Assembly: GCF_043497005.1 (NCBI RefSeq)
Contig: NZ_JBIEKE010000003.1
Coordinates: 744,001 to 808,000 of the forward strand
DNA length: 64,000 nucleotides
From: Halobacillus_A sp043497005
GTDB taxonomy: Bacteria > Bacillota > Bacilli > Bacillales > Halobacillaceae
Direction: 5' to 3'
Of the stretch, positions 34,540-43,574 are shown in pieces (the stretch's first letter is position 1; each line of letters starts with the position of its first letter). Under the pieces are notes generated by a model. The model did not search any database. It saw nothing but the letters and a program-made list of their open reading frames with translations, and was not told the DNA's origin. The translations under genes and the position numbers were made by a program.

Positions 34540-35181
34540 CTAATTCCTTACCACTGCTTGATTCCATGGATCCTCTACCAATATTGCTCCTTCTTTAGTC
34601 TTCAATAATAAAGGTAGTGTTCCTCTTGCAAACTCTTTAAGGGAAAAAGCACCATAAGGGGTTTCAACCTGTACGTCTATAGATATATTCAGCTGATTCT
34701 TCAAACGATACAGAAAGTCTGACGCTTTATCTAATGAAATAGCTTTTTCTAAATAAAGGATGATATCTAAGTCACTCGACTCTTTAACTGTCGGATGTCC
34801 GGATACCAGTTCAAAACCTACACTACCCCCGGGCCCCCACTGCAGATTGTTTTCTTCCATTACTTTTTGAACAACATCCAGGGCCATTACAGCTGGCAGT
34901 GTACTGGAATTCTTCATTAACTCCCACTTCTCATGAATTACAATATCAGGAGGGGCAATACGCTCTAAAATGGCTTTTGAATCAATGTATGCCCCAAACC
35001 GCTGGGCCCTGTCTTTCCCGCGTACTCCTATGGGAACTTTTCCATTCTTAATGGGAGCTCGCCTAACGACAACAAAAGGTGCTTCCTGTAAAGATTGGTA
35101 AACCCAGTCAGGGGTAGAAGAAGCCTCTAATAGATCTACCGTTCTAATAACTCTTAAAAGGTCATGAGGCGTCAATTCCAT
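34540..35181 (-). CDS. mdcG: Malonate decarboxylase holo-ACP synthase MdcG
   Basis: A 213-aa nucleotidyltransferase-fold enzyme that transfers the triphosphoribosyl-dephospho-CoA prosthetic group to the MdcC carrier protein. The NTase signature is visible in SGHPTVKESSDLDIILYL (about residues 125-142), with the DLD aspartates. It overlaps mdcDE by 10 bases and is the last gene of the operon. A paralogue, CitX, acts on citrate lyase; the mdc context fixes this one. Confidence 0.92.
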   Translation of the reverse strand: MELTPHDLLRVIRTVDLLEASSTPDWVYQSLQEAPFVVVRRAPIKNGKVPIGVRGKDRAQRFGAYIDSKAILERIAPPDIVIHEKWELMKNSSTLPAVMALDVVQKVMEENNLQWGPGGSVGFELVSGHPTVKESSDLDIILYLEKAISLDKASDFLYRLKNQLNISIDVQVETPYGAFSLKEFARGTLPLLLKTKEGAILVEDPWNQAVVRN

Positions 35182-36851
35182 AAATCTGCTAACCTCTGTC
35201 GAACTTCAATAGAAGCTTTTCGGCTTCTTTTGGCTTCTACTGTTTCCAACCTGTTACTTAAATCCCTTGTTCCACTTCTTGCAGCTTGTACACCTTCTTT
35301 TATTTTACTTTCTAACATTTGTATATCCTTACTACCAGGATGGTCTGCATCAATACCATTGATTAGTCCATCTAGTGCACCTAATTCAGCAAAAGAAGTC
35401 ACATCATAAGCCATCGCCGTTGTCTTCTTCGTAGCCTCCTCCAGTTCTTGAACCGTACGGCGGGTAATACGAGCGGCAGACTGTTTTGACATGACATGGA
35501 CGTTTACATCTTGGTCATTTAAAGCTAGCAGAATATTAGACTGGAGACCATGAGTAAGAAAACCGCCTGAAATTGCATTACCTACGATTAATGTAATAAT
35601 CGGATGACCGGCTCTCCGTGCTTTAGCATAGGCATCAACCGCTGCTGCTCCCGCTTGGTGTAACCCAAAATATTCTTCATTATACCCATATGCCTGACTT
35701 GGTACATCAACAATGGCGACTATGGCTCTCCGCTTCCCTTCTTCATCCTGCTCCATGGCTTCCTTCACATAATGAGCTATAGTCCAGCCTTCCTCTAAAC
35801 CTACTTCTCCTTTTCTAGCACGTGGAAATCTACTGTTTGGGTTTGGTACAACAGATATAAAACGAATTTTTTCACCATCTAATTCTTTATCCGCACATAG
35901 TACAGATGGCGTTTCTTTCTTTTCTGATTCTCCAGACAATGAAGAAAACCATGTTCTTCCTCTACTTTCCACATCACTTGTTTTAATAGAGGGATGTGTG
36001 CTTTTCTCAGATTGATCCGCTTCTCTATGATTCCAATTCATCCTTGTTTTGCTAATATTTTCTGGTTGTGATGGATCGATAGCCTTTAGGCGGCTCCGAT
36101 ATAAATTCACTTGTTCACTTCGAAAGAGTGTGGAATGATTTTGCTTTAATTCTTCCTTAACTATTTCTCGCACTGCCGTTAAGTCATCATCAACTAAATG
36201 ATCTACAAACCCCATGGAAAAACGTTGTTCTCCTCCTATTGTGTTCCATATTAACCTTCTGTTTTGGGAATCAAATTCCTCGATTCCCGCTTCCTGCTCA
36301 ATAACTTCCGGCCCATTTAGTGTAAGTCTTCCCTCTTTGGTCATAATAAGAGAGCTGCATAATCCCGCTGTTAAAGACATTCCGCCAAAGCATCCGATTT
36401 TACCAGGAATAATTCCGATTACAGGAGTATATTCCCGAAGTGCAGAGATCGCTGCACCAATTTCAGCGATAGCTAACAGGCCATAATTAGCTTCCTGAAG
36501 TCTAACACCGCCTGTATCGTATAGAATAACCACTTTCGTTGGAATACCATTCTTATTATCCTGCAGAGCTAACTCCAGCGTTCCTGCTATTTTCGCTCCC
36601 GAAACTTCACCAATTCCTCCCCCTTGGAACTTCCCTTCAATTGCGATAATTACAGCAGGTTCTTGATTGAATTCACCCTTACCTACAATCACTCCATCAT
36701 CGCTTTGAGGTATGATTCCCTGTGTTTCTAAATGCGGGGACTCCACTCCTTCAAACGGATCTAATAGTTCTCGAAACGTTCCCTCATCTAATAAAGCTCT
36801 TGCTCTCTTTCTCGCAGTTAATTCTGCAAAACTTACTTTAAGCATCTTCAT
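35172..36851 (-). CDS. Fused malonyl-S-ACP decarboxylase beta-gamma subunits MdcD-MdcE
   Basis: A 559-aa fusion. Residues 1 to about 290 match MdcD (beta; carboxyltransferase fold, VVILYDTGGVRLQEANYGL, GKIGCFGGMSLTAGLC). Residues about 330-559 match MdcE (gamma; NEEYFGLHQAGAAAVDAYAK, GNAISGGFLTHGL). The two are joined by a Ser/Glu-rich linker. In Klebsiella they are separate proteins. The frame is continuous, with no sign of a shift. This biotin-independent complex decarboxylates malonyl-S-ACP to acetyl-S-ACP. It overlaps mdcC by 14 bases. Confidence 0.92.
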   Translation of the reverse strand: MKMLKVSFAELTARKRARALLDEGTFRELLDPFEGVESPHLETQGIIPQSDDGVIVGKGEFNQEPAVIIAIEGKFQGGGIGEVSGAKIAGTLELALQDNKNGIPTKVVILYDTGGVRLQEANYGLLAIAEIGAAISALREYTPVIGIIPGKIGCFGGMSLTAGLCSSLIMTKEGRLTLNGPEVIEQEAGIEEFDSQNRRLIWNTIGGEQRFSMGFVDHLVDDDLTAVREIVKEELKQNHSTLFRSEQVNLYRSRLKAIDPSQPENISKTRMNWNHREADQSEKSTHPSIKTSDVESRGRTWFSSLSGESEKKETPSVLCADKELDGEKIRFISVVPNPNSRFPRARKGEVGLEEGWTIAHYVKEAMEQDEEGKRRAIVAIVDVPSQAYGYNEEYFGLHQAGAAAVDAYAKARRAGHPIITLIVGNAISGGFLTHGLQSNILLALNDQDVNVHVMSKQSAARITRRTVQELEEATKKTTAMAYDVTSFAELGALDGLINGIDADHPGSKDIQMLESKIKEGVQAARSGTRDLSNRLETVEAKRSRKASIEVRQRLADLWN

Positions 36852-37143
36852 AATTATTACTCACCTCCAAGGCCTGGACGAGTCTTAGGGATACTACACC
36901 AGGAGTGGCACCAAAGTCATTAACTTGAAAATCCGCCTGCACCCCATGCTGATCACAAAAACGCTCAATTACCTTCTTCCATGTGTCATTGAAACCTGTC
37001 ATCCCAGTTCTTACTTTAATTTTAATACGCGGTTCTTTTGCAGGAGTTACGAGTACTTCTAAATCTCCAGACCCTACCACCCCTACATGTGCTTTTTTTG
37101 AAATTTTCTTTTCAGCAGGATACTCAAATATCATAGTTTCCAC
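36838..37143 (-). CDS. mdcC: Malonate decarboxylase acyl carrier protein MdcC (delta)
   Basis: A 101-aa carrier protein. The Ser that carries 2'-(5''-triphosphoribosyl)-3'-dephospho-CoA is Ser25 in GVVGSGDLEVL, the same number as in Klebsiella MdcC. It starts at a GTG seven bases after GGGAGGA. It lies between mdcB and mdcDE, with overlap into mdcDE. Confidence 0.93.
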   Translation of the reverse strand: METMIFEYPAEKKISKKAHVGVVGSGDLEVLVTPAKEPRIKIKVRTGMTGFNDTWKKVIERFCDQHGVQADFQVNDFGATPGVVSLRLVQALEVSNNYEDA

Positions 37144-37157
37144 TTTTTTATCCTCCC

Positions 37158-38027
37158 TTAATTTACAGACATCGTTCGATCTTTAAGAGACCTATGAATG
37201 TTTAATCGATCCAGAAATAAAGCAGCCGCCAGTAAATCAGCACTTCCACCCGGGGAACTATTGTATTGCAGCAGTAAATGATTCAACTCATTTAACTCCA
37301 TACGCCCTTCCGGCATAGAAACCCCTCCGTTTTGCAATACTTGCCGGGCTTTTTCCTGTATTAAACGCAATGCCAATAATCCCCCGCGGTGAAGAATGCA
37401 AGTATCTTCTAAACATGCAATTAAAGCTACTAAAGTATCCAGTCTTGCAGAAGACTCCGAACCTCCTTTTCTCCTCGATTCACTAAGCTGAGGTAAAGCT
37501 ACATTTATTAAGCTGGGAAATCCCGAGGTTGCTTCTCCTCTCGCTCCCTTTACACCTAGTCTCTTATAAAGCTTAGAACCATTTGTAAAGATTTCAGGAG
37601 CAAAACGATCTGGAAAACGTGAGATATAAGATGCTGTCTCAACAATTTTTTTTATACTCGTTCCTGGTTTATTTACGGCAGCTCCTGAAGTTAAAAGACC
37701 GATTCCCCAAATAGCACCTTTGTGAGTGTTTACACCACCTGTAGCTTTCATCATCTCTTTTTCTCCCTCACGCCCAATCTCGGCAATTTCTTCACGAAGT
37801 TTCTGGCTCGGCTCTCTCTTATAAGAAATTTCGGCAATATTAGCAAACGTTTCTTTTAAAGAAAATGATGATTTAATCATTAAATCAAAGTTCATATCCT
37901 TATGTGCCCCTCGATCCTGGGGATCTACAAGTCCCGGCTTAGGAGCAAGCTCCGCTTCCTGAACCAATGAGTCAACTGCCCAATCACTTAACATTTTCCT
38001 GCATTCTTCAGCGCTACTCCAATTCAT
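37158..38027 (-). CDS. mdcB: Triphosphoribosyl-dephospho-CoA synthase MdcB
   Basis: A 289-aa CitG-family enzyme that makes the prosthetic-group precursor from ATP and dephospho-CoA. Family motifs are ELAPKPGLVDPQDRGAHKDM, TGGVNTHKGAIWGIGLL and NSSPGGSADLLAAALFL. I choose the ATG at 38027, which AAGGAGGA precedes; a TTG at 38045 overlaps mdcA. It is needed together with MdcG to mature MdcC. Confidence 0.93.
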   Translation of the reverse strand: MNWSSAEECRKMLSDWAVDSLVQEAELAPKPGLVDPQDRGAHKDMNFDLMIKSSFSLKETFANIAEISYKREPSQKLREEIAEIGREGEKEMMKATGGVNTHKGAIWGIGLLTSGAAVNKPGTSIKKIVETASYISRFPDRFAPEIFTNGSKLYKRLGVKGARGEATSGFPSLINVALPQLSESRRKGGSESSARLDTLVALIACLEDTCILHRGGLLALRLIQEKARQVLQNGGVSMPEGRMELNELNHLLLQYNSSPGGSADLLAAALFLDRLNIHRSLKDRTMSVN

Positions 38028-38038
38028 GGGGGTCCTCC

Positions 38039-39700
38039 TTACCAACTTTGAAACTTCTCAGGGGGCTGATAGAGACCGCCTGACCATTCCACAAGTTCTT
38101 CTACATTTTTAGCGGCCAGCAGAGACCGGGTTGCTTCAGAACGTCGGACTCCAATATCTTCCGGAAAAGCAACGATTCCCTGTTCCCGCAGACGATTAGT
38201 TAATTTACTAGAATTATTCATGCCTACCGGTGTAACACCTGCAATCGCAGCTATTGCCTGTCGGCGTTCTTCTAAACTATTAGCTTTATACAAATAAGCG
38301 ATTCCTTCTTCTGTTACTACGTGAGTAACGTCATCTCCATAAATCATAACTGGAGCCGTAGCTAAGCCGGCTTCTTTTTTTACGTCAATTGCATCCAATG
38401 ATTCCACAAAGACTGGCGTATTCCCGGTTTGATGAGTCTCTACTACCTGTACCACCAGCTTTTTACCACGAGCTAAAGGATCATTTGAATTAATCATATT
38501 GAGCCAGGCCGGGGTCGAGTGACGTCTCCCACCAGGGTCATGTCCCATATTAGGAGCTCCTCCAAATCCGGCCAGTCTTCCTTTAGTAACGGTGGAGGAA
38601 TTACCAGTGGCATCTATTTGCAAGCTGGACCCCACAAATAGATCAACCGCATATTGTCCGGCCAGCTGGGAAAGCGTTCGATTCGATCGAAGGCTTCCAT
38701 CCGGTCCTGTGAAAAACACATCCGGGCGCTGAGAAGTGTAATTTTCCATACCAACTTCTCCTCCAAAACAGTGAATGCTTTCCACCCAGCCTGATTCGAT
38801 GGCCGGGATCATAGTAGGGTGAGGATTTAAAGCCCAATGCTTGCATATTTCCCCTTTTAATCCTAACGATTCTCCATAAGTAGGAAGCAGCAGCTCAATA
38901 GCTGCTGTGTTATAGCCCACCCCGTGATTAAGAGACTGAACATTATGCTTCTCATAAACCCCCCGAATGGTCATCATCGCTAATAAAACCTGAATGTCTG
39001 TAATGTGTCTGGGATCTCTCGTAAATAAAGGTTCAAGTTGATAAGGTTCATCAGCTTCCACTACAAAATCCACCCAGGAGCCAGGAATATCTACTCGAGG
39101 CAGGTCATCTGATATTTCGTTCACTTGAGCGATTACAATCCCATCACGAAAGGCCGCCGCTTCTACCAGTGTAGGGGTTTCTTCCGTGTTGGCCCCTGTG
39201 TACAGGTTCCCATCACTGTCAGCTTTGTCTGCGGCTACAAGTGCTACCGAAGGAATTAAATCTATAAATAGACGACCATATAATTCAATATAAGTGTGTA
39301 TTTCTCCCATCGTTAACTCTTTGTCTTCAATCATTTGAGCAATTCTCAAGCTTTGCGGCCCTGCATAAGCAAAATCTACCTTATTTGCAATTCCTCGTTC
39401 AAAAATGTCCAGATGCTCCGGTCTGGAAATGCTTGAGAGAATCATATGTAGATTATGAACCTTATCAGCATTTACATGGGCAAGTGCTTGGGATAGAAAA
39501 GAAGCCTGTTTCTGGTTATTTCCTTCCATTACGACGCGGTCTCCGGGAGAAATAACCTTTTCTAAAACTTCGACAATTTTGTCTGTGGGAATAATTCTTC
39601 CGTCTGTAACCATATTTACTTGATCGATTCGTTTCTTTTTAGCATCTCTTCTGGTGGTCCAGATTCTGGCTTTTTTCTCTGTCTGAATATCAATTGTCAT
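38039..39700 (-). CDS. mdcA: Malonate decarboxylase alpha subunit MdcA
   Basis: A 553-aa acetyl-S-ACP:malonate ACP transferase (CoA-transferase fold), which exchanges acetate for malonate on the carrier protein. Family stretches include VVMEGNNQKQASFLSQAL, NHGVGYNTAAIELLLPTYGE and CFGGEVGMENYTSQRPDVFF. Length is normal for MdcA. It lies 19 bases after mdcH. Confidence 0.95.
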   Translation of the reverse strand: MTIDIQTEKKARIWTTRRDAKKKRIDQVNMVTDGRIIPTDKIVEVLEKVISPGDRVVMEGNNQKQASFLSQALAHVNADKVHNLHMILSSISRPEHLDIFERGIANKVDFAYAGPQSLRIAQMIEDKELTMGEIHTYIELYGRLFIDLIPSVALVAADKADSDGNLYTGANTEETPTLVEAAAFRDGIVIAQVNEISDDLPRVDIPGSWVDFVVEADEPYQLEPLFTRDPRHITDIQVLLAMMTIRGVYEKHNVQSLNHGVGYNTAAIELLLPTYGESLGLKGEICKHWALNPHPTMIPAIESGWVESIHCFGGEVGMENYTSQRPDVFFTGPDGSLRSNRTLSQLAGQYAVDLFVGSSLQIDATGNSSTVTKGRLAGFGGAPNMGHDPGGRRHSTPAWLNMINSNDPLARGKKLVVQVVETHQTGNTPVFVESLDAIDVKKEAGLATAPVMIYGDDVTHVVTEEGIAYLYKANSLEERRQAIAAIAGVTPVGMNNSSKLTNRLREQGIVAFPEDIGVRRSEATRSLLAAKNVEELVEWSGGLYQPPEKFQSW

Positions 39701-39719
39701 TTTCTTCTCTCCTTTTCGA

Positions 39720-40646
39720 TTAATTATTCAACCTATGAGCAAGCACTGCAGCTGTATGCGGCCCGCTGTCTGAGATAGATAGCCCTCTTGCTGCTGGAAA
39801 AGACTGATTCACTAAGCCTGTAAGGACATTACCAGGCGGCATTTCTATAAACAATCGGACACCCAGTTCGTATAACAAAGAGGTAGCTTCGTGCCATTTA
39901 ACAGATTGGGAAACATTCCAGGCCAGATCTCCTTTGATTGCTTCACTTGTTCTCAATATTCGTCCTCGCCTATTACCAGCAAAAGGAATGACAGGTTTTC
40001 TCAGGGCAAGCCTCTCAAGCTCAGCTTCTAAACTTATGGATACATCCGAAAGCAGTGGACAATGAGAGGGAACACTGACCTCCAGAAGTTCTGCTCTTTG
40101 TGCATTGTTTTTTAGTGACAGCTTCGTAAATTCCTCTAACTCATTGAGTGAGCCGGCTATTGTAATTTGCCTGGGACCATTCATATTTGCCAAATAAATA
40201 TATTTATCTTCTTCGGCAAAATTCTGAAGGAGCTGTCTCACTTTCGTTTCCGTTAATCCTAATACAACAGCCATCCCATAACCTTCTGGAAACGCACTTT
40301 CCATCAGTTCCCCTCGCTTACGAACCAAGCGGACGGCATCTTTAAAATCTAAAACACCTGAGATTACTGCAGCACCAAAGGTTCCTACCGAGTGGCCCGC
40401 TACATAACCTGGAACAGCTTTTTCCTTTATCATCAACCGTGCCGCAGCAACTCCAGAAACCAGCAGGCATACTTGGGAAGCAACCGTAGACTCTAATCTT
40501 ACGGGAGCATCCCACTGGTAAACGCTTTCATTTAAAACTTCACTAGCTTCATCTAAAGTTCTTTTGACTTCTGGATGTACTGGTAAATTGTTCAGCATGA
40601 AAGGCTGTTGTGATCCTTGGCCTGGGAAGAGAAAAGCTGTTGACAT
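39720..40646 (-). CDS. mdcH: Malonyl-CoA:ACP transacylase MdcH (epsilon)
   Basis: A 308-aa FabD-like acyltransferase that primes the carrier with malonyl groups. It has FPGQGSQ (residues 7-13) and the active-site serine in GHSVGTFGAA (about 84-93). The position at the head of the mdc operon, rather than a fab operon, identifies it as MdcH. Placing H first is unusual compared with the Klebsiella order. Confidence 0.9.
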   Translation of the reverse strand: MSTAFLFPGQGSQQPFMLNNLPVHPEVKRTLDEASEVLNESVYQWDAPVRLESTVASQVCLLVSGVAAARLMIKEKAVPGYVAGHSVGTFGAAVISGVLDFKDAVRLVRKRGELMESAFPEGYGMAVVLGLTETKVRQLLQNFAEEDKYIYLANMNGPRQITIAGSLNELEEFTKLSLKNNAQRAELLEVSVPSHCPLLSDVSISLEAELERLALRKPVIPFAGNRRGRILRTSEAIKGDLAWNVSQSVKWHEATSLLYELGVRLFIEMPPGNVLTGLVNQSFPAARGLSISDSGPHTAAVLAHRLNN

Positions 40647-40671
40647 AGAATCCCCCTCTTTTTTAAGATTA

Positions 40672-40686
40672 GTCGTCAGTCGACCA
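40672..40686. promoter_or_regulatory. Operator-like GTCGAC site before mdcH
   Basis: The minus strand reads TGGTCGACTGACGA. It matches the two sites in the gntR-madL gap. It lies between the regulator gene and mdcH, so mdcH may have its own regulated promoter. Confidence 0.5.
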
Positions 40687-40714
40687 AATATAATATAAAG
40701 AAAAAGGGATTGTA

Positions 40715-41401
40715 TTACCCTTCTTTTTCTTTTTCTTTATATTGTATTTGATTATCAAACAGCTGGGTTTGGATGCTAGTAATAACGTCGTAGTTATGCT
40801 GCTGTAAGAGTTCTGCCGCTTCATCGACCTTGTTTTTATTTAGAAGATCAACTAATATTTTATGCTCTCTCACAGATTTTTTAATATTTCCTTCGCCTCC
40901 AAAAGAAATATTCTGCACCCGCAGTAAAGGCAGTTCCAGACGGGAGTACATTTTTTTAATCGTTTCACTTTTACTCATTTCAATTAAGCTCCAGTGGAAG
41001 GAATGATTTAGCTCTGTGTAATTAGTGGTGTCTTTTTCTGAAATCATCTTCTCATATAGAGCTTCCATTTCGTTTAAAGTACTCTGTTCTACACCTTTTT
41101 CTTTAATCCGTTTCATTGCTAAAGCTTCGAGCATAATTCTTACTTCAAGCAAATCATTGATCTCGTGTTCAGTATGCTCTTTAACTATTGCCCCTTTTCT
41201 GGGAATCCTCTCTACTAAACCTTCAATTGTGAGCAGATATATAGCTTCCCTTACTGGGGCACGGCTCGTTCCATACTCAGCAGCATATACATTTTCTACT
41301 ATTTTCTCCCCCGGTTTTAATTCCCCTAAAATAATTTGTTCACTGATACGCTCAGCAATTTGATTAGATAGAGCATTATAATTAAGACTTGATTGACTCA
41401 T
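40715..41401 (-). CDS. GntR (FadR-type) regulator of malonate genes
   Basis: A 228-aa regulator with an N-terminal winged helix (GEKIVENVYAAEYGTSRAPV; REAIYLLTIEGLVERIP) and an all-helical FCD ligand-binding domain (LLEVRIMLEALAMKRI; HSFHWSLIEMSKSE). It lies between the divergent mdc and mad units, with GTCGACWGT sites at all three promoter regions. Malonate or malonyl-CoA is the likely effector, by analogy with MdcY (inference). Confidence 0.9.
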   Translation of the reverse strand: MSQSSLNYNALSNQIAERISEQIILGELKPGEKIVENVYAAEYGTSRAPVREAIYLLTIEGLVERIPRKGAIVKEHTEHEINDLLEVRIMLEALAMKRIKEKGVEQSTLNEMEALYEKMISEKDTTNYTELNHSFHWSLIEMSKSETIKKMYSRLELPLLRVQNISFGGEGNIKKSVREHKILVDLLNKNKVDEAAELLQQHNYDVITSIQTQLFDNQIQYKEKEKEG

Positions 41402-41426
41402 AGGGAACCTCCTTCCCAGCTTTCAG

Positions 41427-41473
41427 TTGTCGACTGTCGATTAAATTGTACAATAAATAGTTTAATGATTCAA
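41427..41473 (-). promoter_or_regulatory. gntR promoter with GTCGACTGTCGA operator
   Basis: Minus strand: -35 TTGAAT (41473-41468), 17-bp spacer, -10 TACAAT (41450-41445). The motif TTGTCGACTGTCGAT (41427-41441, plus strand) covers the predicted start of transcription, which fits autorepression. Confidence 0.65.
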
Positions 41474-41500
41474 TATTTTTAGAAAATTTGCAAAAAAGGT

Positions 41501-41557
41501 TTGCATTTCTATTCATCTTTATCTATGATGGGGAATATGAAACGGTCGACAGTTGAT
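41501..41557 (+). promoter_or_regulatory. madLM promoter with GTCGACAGTTGA operator
   Basis: -35 TTGCAT (41501-41506), 17-bp spacer, -10 TATGAT (41524-41529). GGTCGACAGTTGAT (41544-41557) lies just after the predicted start. Confidence 0.65.
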
Positions 41558-41569
41558 CATCGGCTAAAA

Positions 41570-41583
41570 TGTAAACGCTTTCT
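41570..41583. promoter_or_regulatory. cre site in the madLM leader
   Basis: TGTAAACGCTTTCT matches TGWAARCGYTWWCW at every position, about 35 bases into the predicted madLM transcript. Indicates carbon catabolite repression of malonate uptake. Confidence 0.7.
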
Positions 41584-41761
41584 AAAAAGGGAGGGATAAT
41601 CTGTAAAACATTTTAGTATCGTCAATAATTTTCAAAAGCCTTTAGGACACCCTGAGAATTGCTTTATCTACTGCTTGTGTTGTTGAATTATGAATTATAA
41701 ATAAATGGTCAAAGTCAGGAACACCTGGATAAACAAAAATTAAAAGATGAGGTGAAATAAC

Positions 41762-42175
41762 TTGGTTATTTACGGAGTGGCCCTGTTAGCCATTTGTATG
41801 TTGCTTGGCGTGGTTGCCGGAGAGTTATTGGGAGTAGCTATTGGCATTGAAGCGAATGTTGGCGGTGTAGGCATAGCCATGGTGATTCTTGTTCTATTAA
41901 TAGACTACCTTAAAAAGAATAATAAATTAAATGTTAAATCACAGGAAGGTATGGGTTTTTGGGGAGCCATGTATATTCCAATTGTTATTGCTATGGCTGC
42001 CAATCAAAATGTTGTAGCAGCTCTTGATGGAGGACCTTTGGCTGCAGTTGCTGGAATTGCTGCCGTTATTGTTAGCTGGGCCATGGTTCCATTACTTAGC
42101 AGGATCGGTAAAGAAAAATCCACATTTTCGAATGAAGAGCTAGGAGGAGCAGACAATGTTCGAAATATTAAGTGA
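41762..42175 (+). CDS. madL: Malonate carrier subunit MadL
   Basis: A 137-aa membrane protein with four helices, of the MadL family. MadL and MadM together form a Na+-dependent malonate carrier. It starts at a TTG eight bases after GAGGTG. It overlaps madM by 20 bases. Divergent from the mdc operon, so uptake and breakdown are adjacent and co-regulated. Confidence 0.92.
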   Translation: MVIYGVALLAICMLLGVVAGELLGVAIGIEANVGGVGIAMVILVLLIDYLKKNNKLNVKSQEGMGFWGAMYIPIVIAMAANQNVVAALDGGPLAAVAGIAAVIVSWAMVPLLSRIGKEKSTFSNEELGGADNVRNIK

Positions 42176-42917
42176 TACATTTTCGGAAAATGGGCTTATT
42201 GTTTCTTTTGCAGTGGTTGGAATTACAATCTATTTATCCTATTATCTATCAGACAAGCTTACTCGCGGAAGAATACATGGGTCTGCCATTGCCATCATAG
42301 TCGGACTCGTACTCGCATATATCGGCGGAATAAGTACCGGGGGCGAAAATGGACTTGCAGATATCGGGATCTTTACCGGGATCGGACTAATGGGCGGCGG
42401 AATGCTGAGAGATTTCGCTATTGTTGCTACTGCTTTTGGAGCCAACCTGGATGAAATTAAAAAGGCAGGATTGCCAGGAATAATTTCTTTAGTGGTGGGT
42501 GTCATATTGTCATTTATAGTTGGTGTAATTATAGCCTTTTTGTTTGGGTATACGGATCCTGTCAGCCTGACTACAATTGGTGCAGGAACAGCCACATACA
42601 TAGTTGGCCCTGTAACCGGCACAGCTCTTGGGGCAAGTTCAGAAGTCATAGCTTTAAGTATTGCAGCTGGTTTGATTAAATCTATTTTGACAATGATTGG
42701 AACTCCTTTCATCGCTAAATATATTGGGTTAAATAATCCAAGGTCAGCCATCGTTTATGGTGGGCTTATGGGAACTACAAGCGGAGTAGCAGGAGGATTG
42801 GCAGCGACAGACCCAAAACTTGTACCTTATGGAGCCATGACAGCAACTTTCTATACGGGGCTTGGGTGCCTTTTAGCTCCATCTGTGTTGTTTTTAATAA
42901 CCAGAACTATTTTTTAA
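42156..42917 (+). CDS. madM: Malonate carrier subunit MadM
   Basis: A 253-aa membrane protein with about eight helices and the MadM pattern (GLMGGGMLRDFAIVATAFGA; GAGTATYIVGPVTGTALGAS). AGGAGGAG precedes the ATG at 42156. It is the larger carrier subunit and ends the unit before a strong terminator. Confidence 0.93.
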   Translation: MFEILSDTFSENGLIVSFAVVGITIYLSYYLSDKLTRGRIHGSAIAIIVGLVLAYIGGISTGGENGLADIGIFTGIGLMGGGMLRDFAIVATAFGANLDEIKKAGLPGIISLVVGVILSFIVGVIIAFLFGYTDPVSLTTIGAGTATYIVGPVTGTALGASSEVIALSIAAGLIKSILTMIGTPFIAKYIGLNNPRSAIVYGGLMGTTSGVAGGLAATDPKLVPYGAMTATFYTGLGCLLAPSVLFLITRTIF

Positions 42918-42927
42918 TAGTTTTATA

Positions 42928-42962
42928 CAAAAAGCGCTTCCCTTTCAGAAGCGCTTTTTGTA
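42928..42962 (+). terminator. madLM terminator
   Basis: Stem AAAAAGCGCTTC / GAAGCGCTTTTT with a 7-base loop, directly after madM. Confidence 0.85.
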
Positions 42963-43409
42963 CGAAATATTTTCAAACTCTATTAGAAACCACAAGTAAA
43001 TATCTGCTGCACCTTCATATAACGCAGCATAGCTCTAGCATGTCGTCCCTCTAATGTATAAGGGTTTTGCATTCTACATAGTTTCATTACTATATAAATA
43101 AGTTATATCCCCCTTCAGGAGAAACTTTTATTTAGGAGAGCAGACTTGCGTCTGCTTTTTTATTTTGGTTATTTTCTTTTCCCTTCGAGTCGTAAAACCC
43201 CACACCTTCTAACCTTGCAACAGGCAGGAAACCCTACTATGAGAACACTTCATGTTTTCCCCTTGATGGAATGGATCCATATGGGTCTGATTTGTTACTA
43301 GAATTAAAACTCTTTTACGTTTGTAATCATTATATTTGTTTGCCTGATTAAGTGTATTACCATAAACACATTCGCAGTTTTCCAGACGCTATTTCTATTT
43401 GATAAAAAA
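42963..43409. other. Intergenic region with one extra hairpin
   Basis: AGCAGAC-TTGC-GTCTGCTTTTTT (43144-43162) has the form of a rho-independent terminator preceded by AGGAG. No gene belongs to it, so a small RNA or lost gene is possible. Nothing else seen. Confidence 0.4.
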
Positions 43410-43439
43410 ACAAACGTAAACATCAACGTTTACGTTTGT
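43410..43439 (-). terminator. Terminator of the riboswitch-kinase unit
   Basis: Perfect 12-bp stem ACAAACGTAAAC / GTTTACGTTTGT with a minus-strand T7 run beyond it, 135 bases after the kinase-like gene. Confidence 0.7.
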
Positions 43440-43574
43440 GGATTGTGATTTTATACTTTACGAGAATATACTACTTTAAAGTATTTTCACGCTCAAGGTC
43501 ATTCTCTCTTTTAAGGAACAAATAATCGAGATTAATCCCCCGATTTTGTACCATTACTTCTCTCATAGTTTTTA

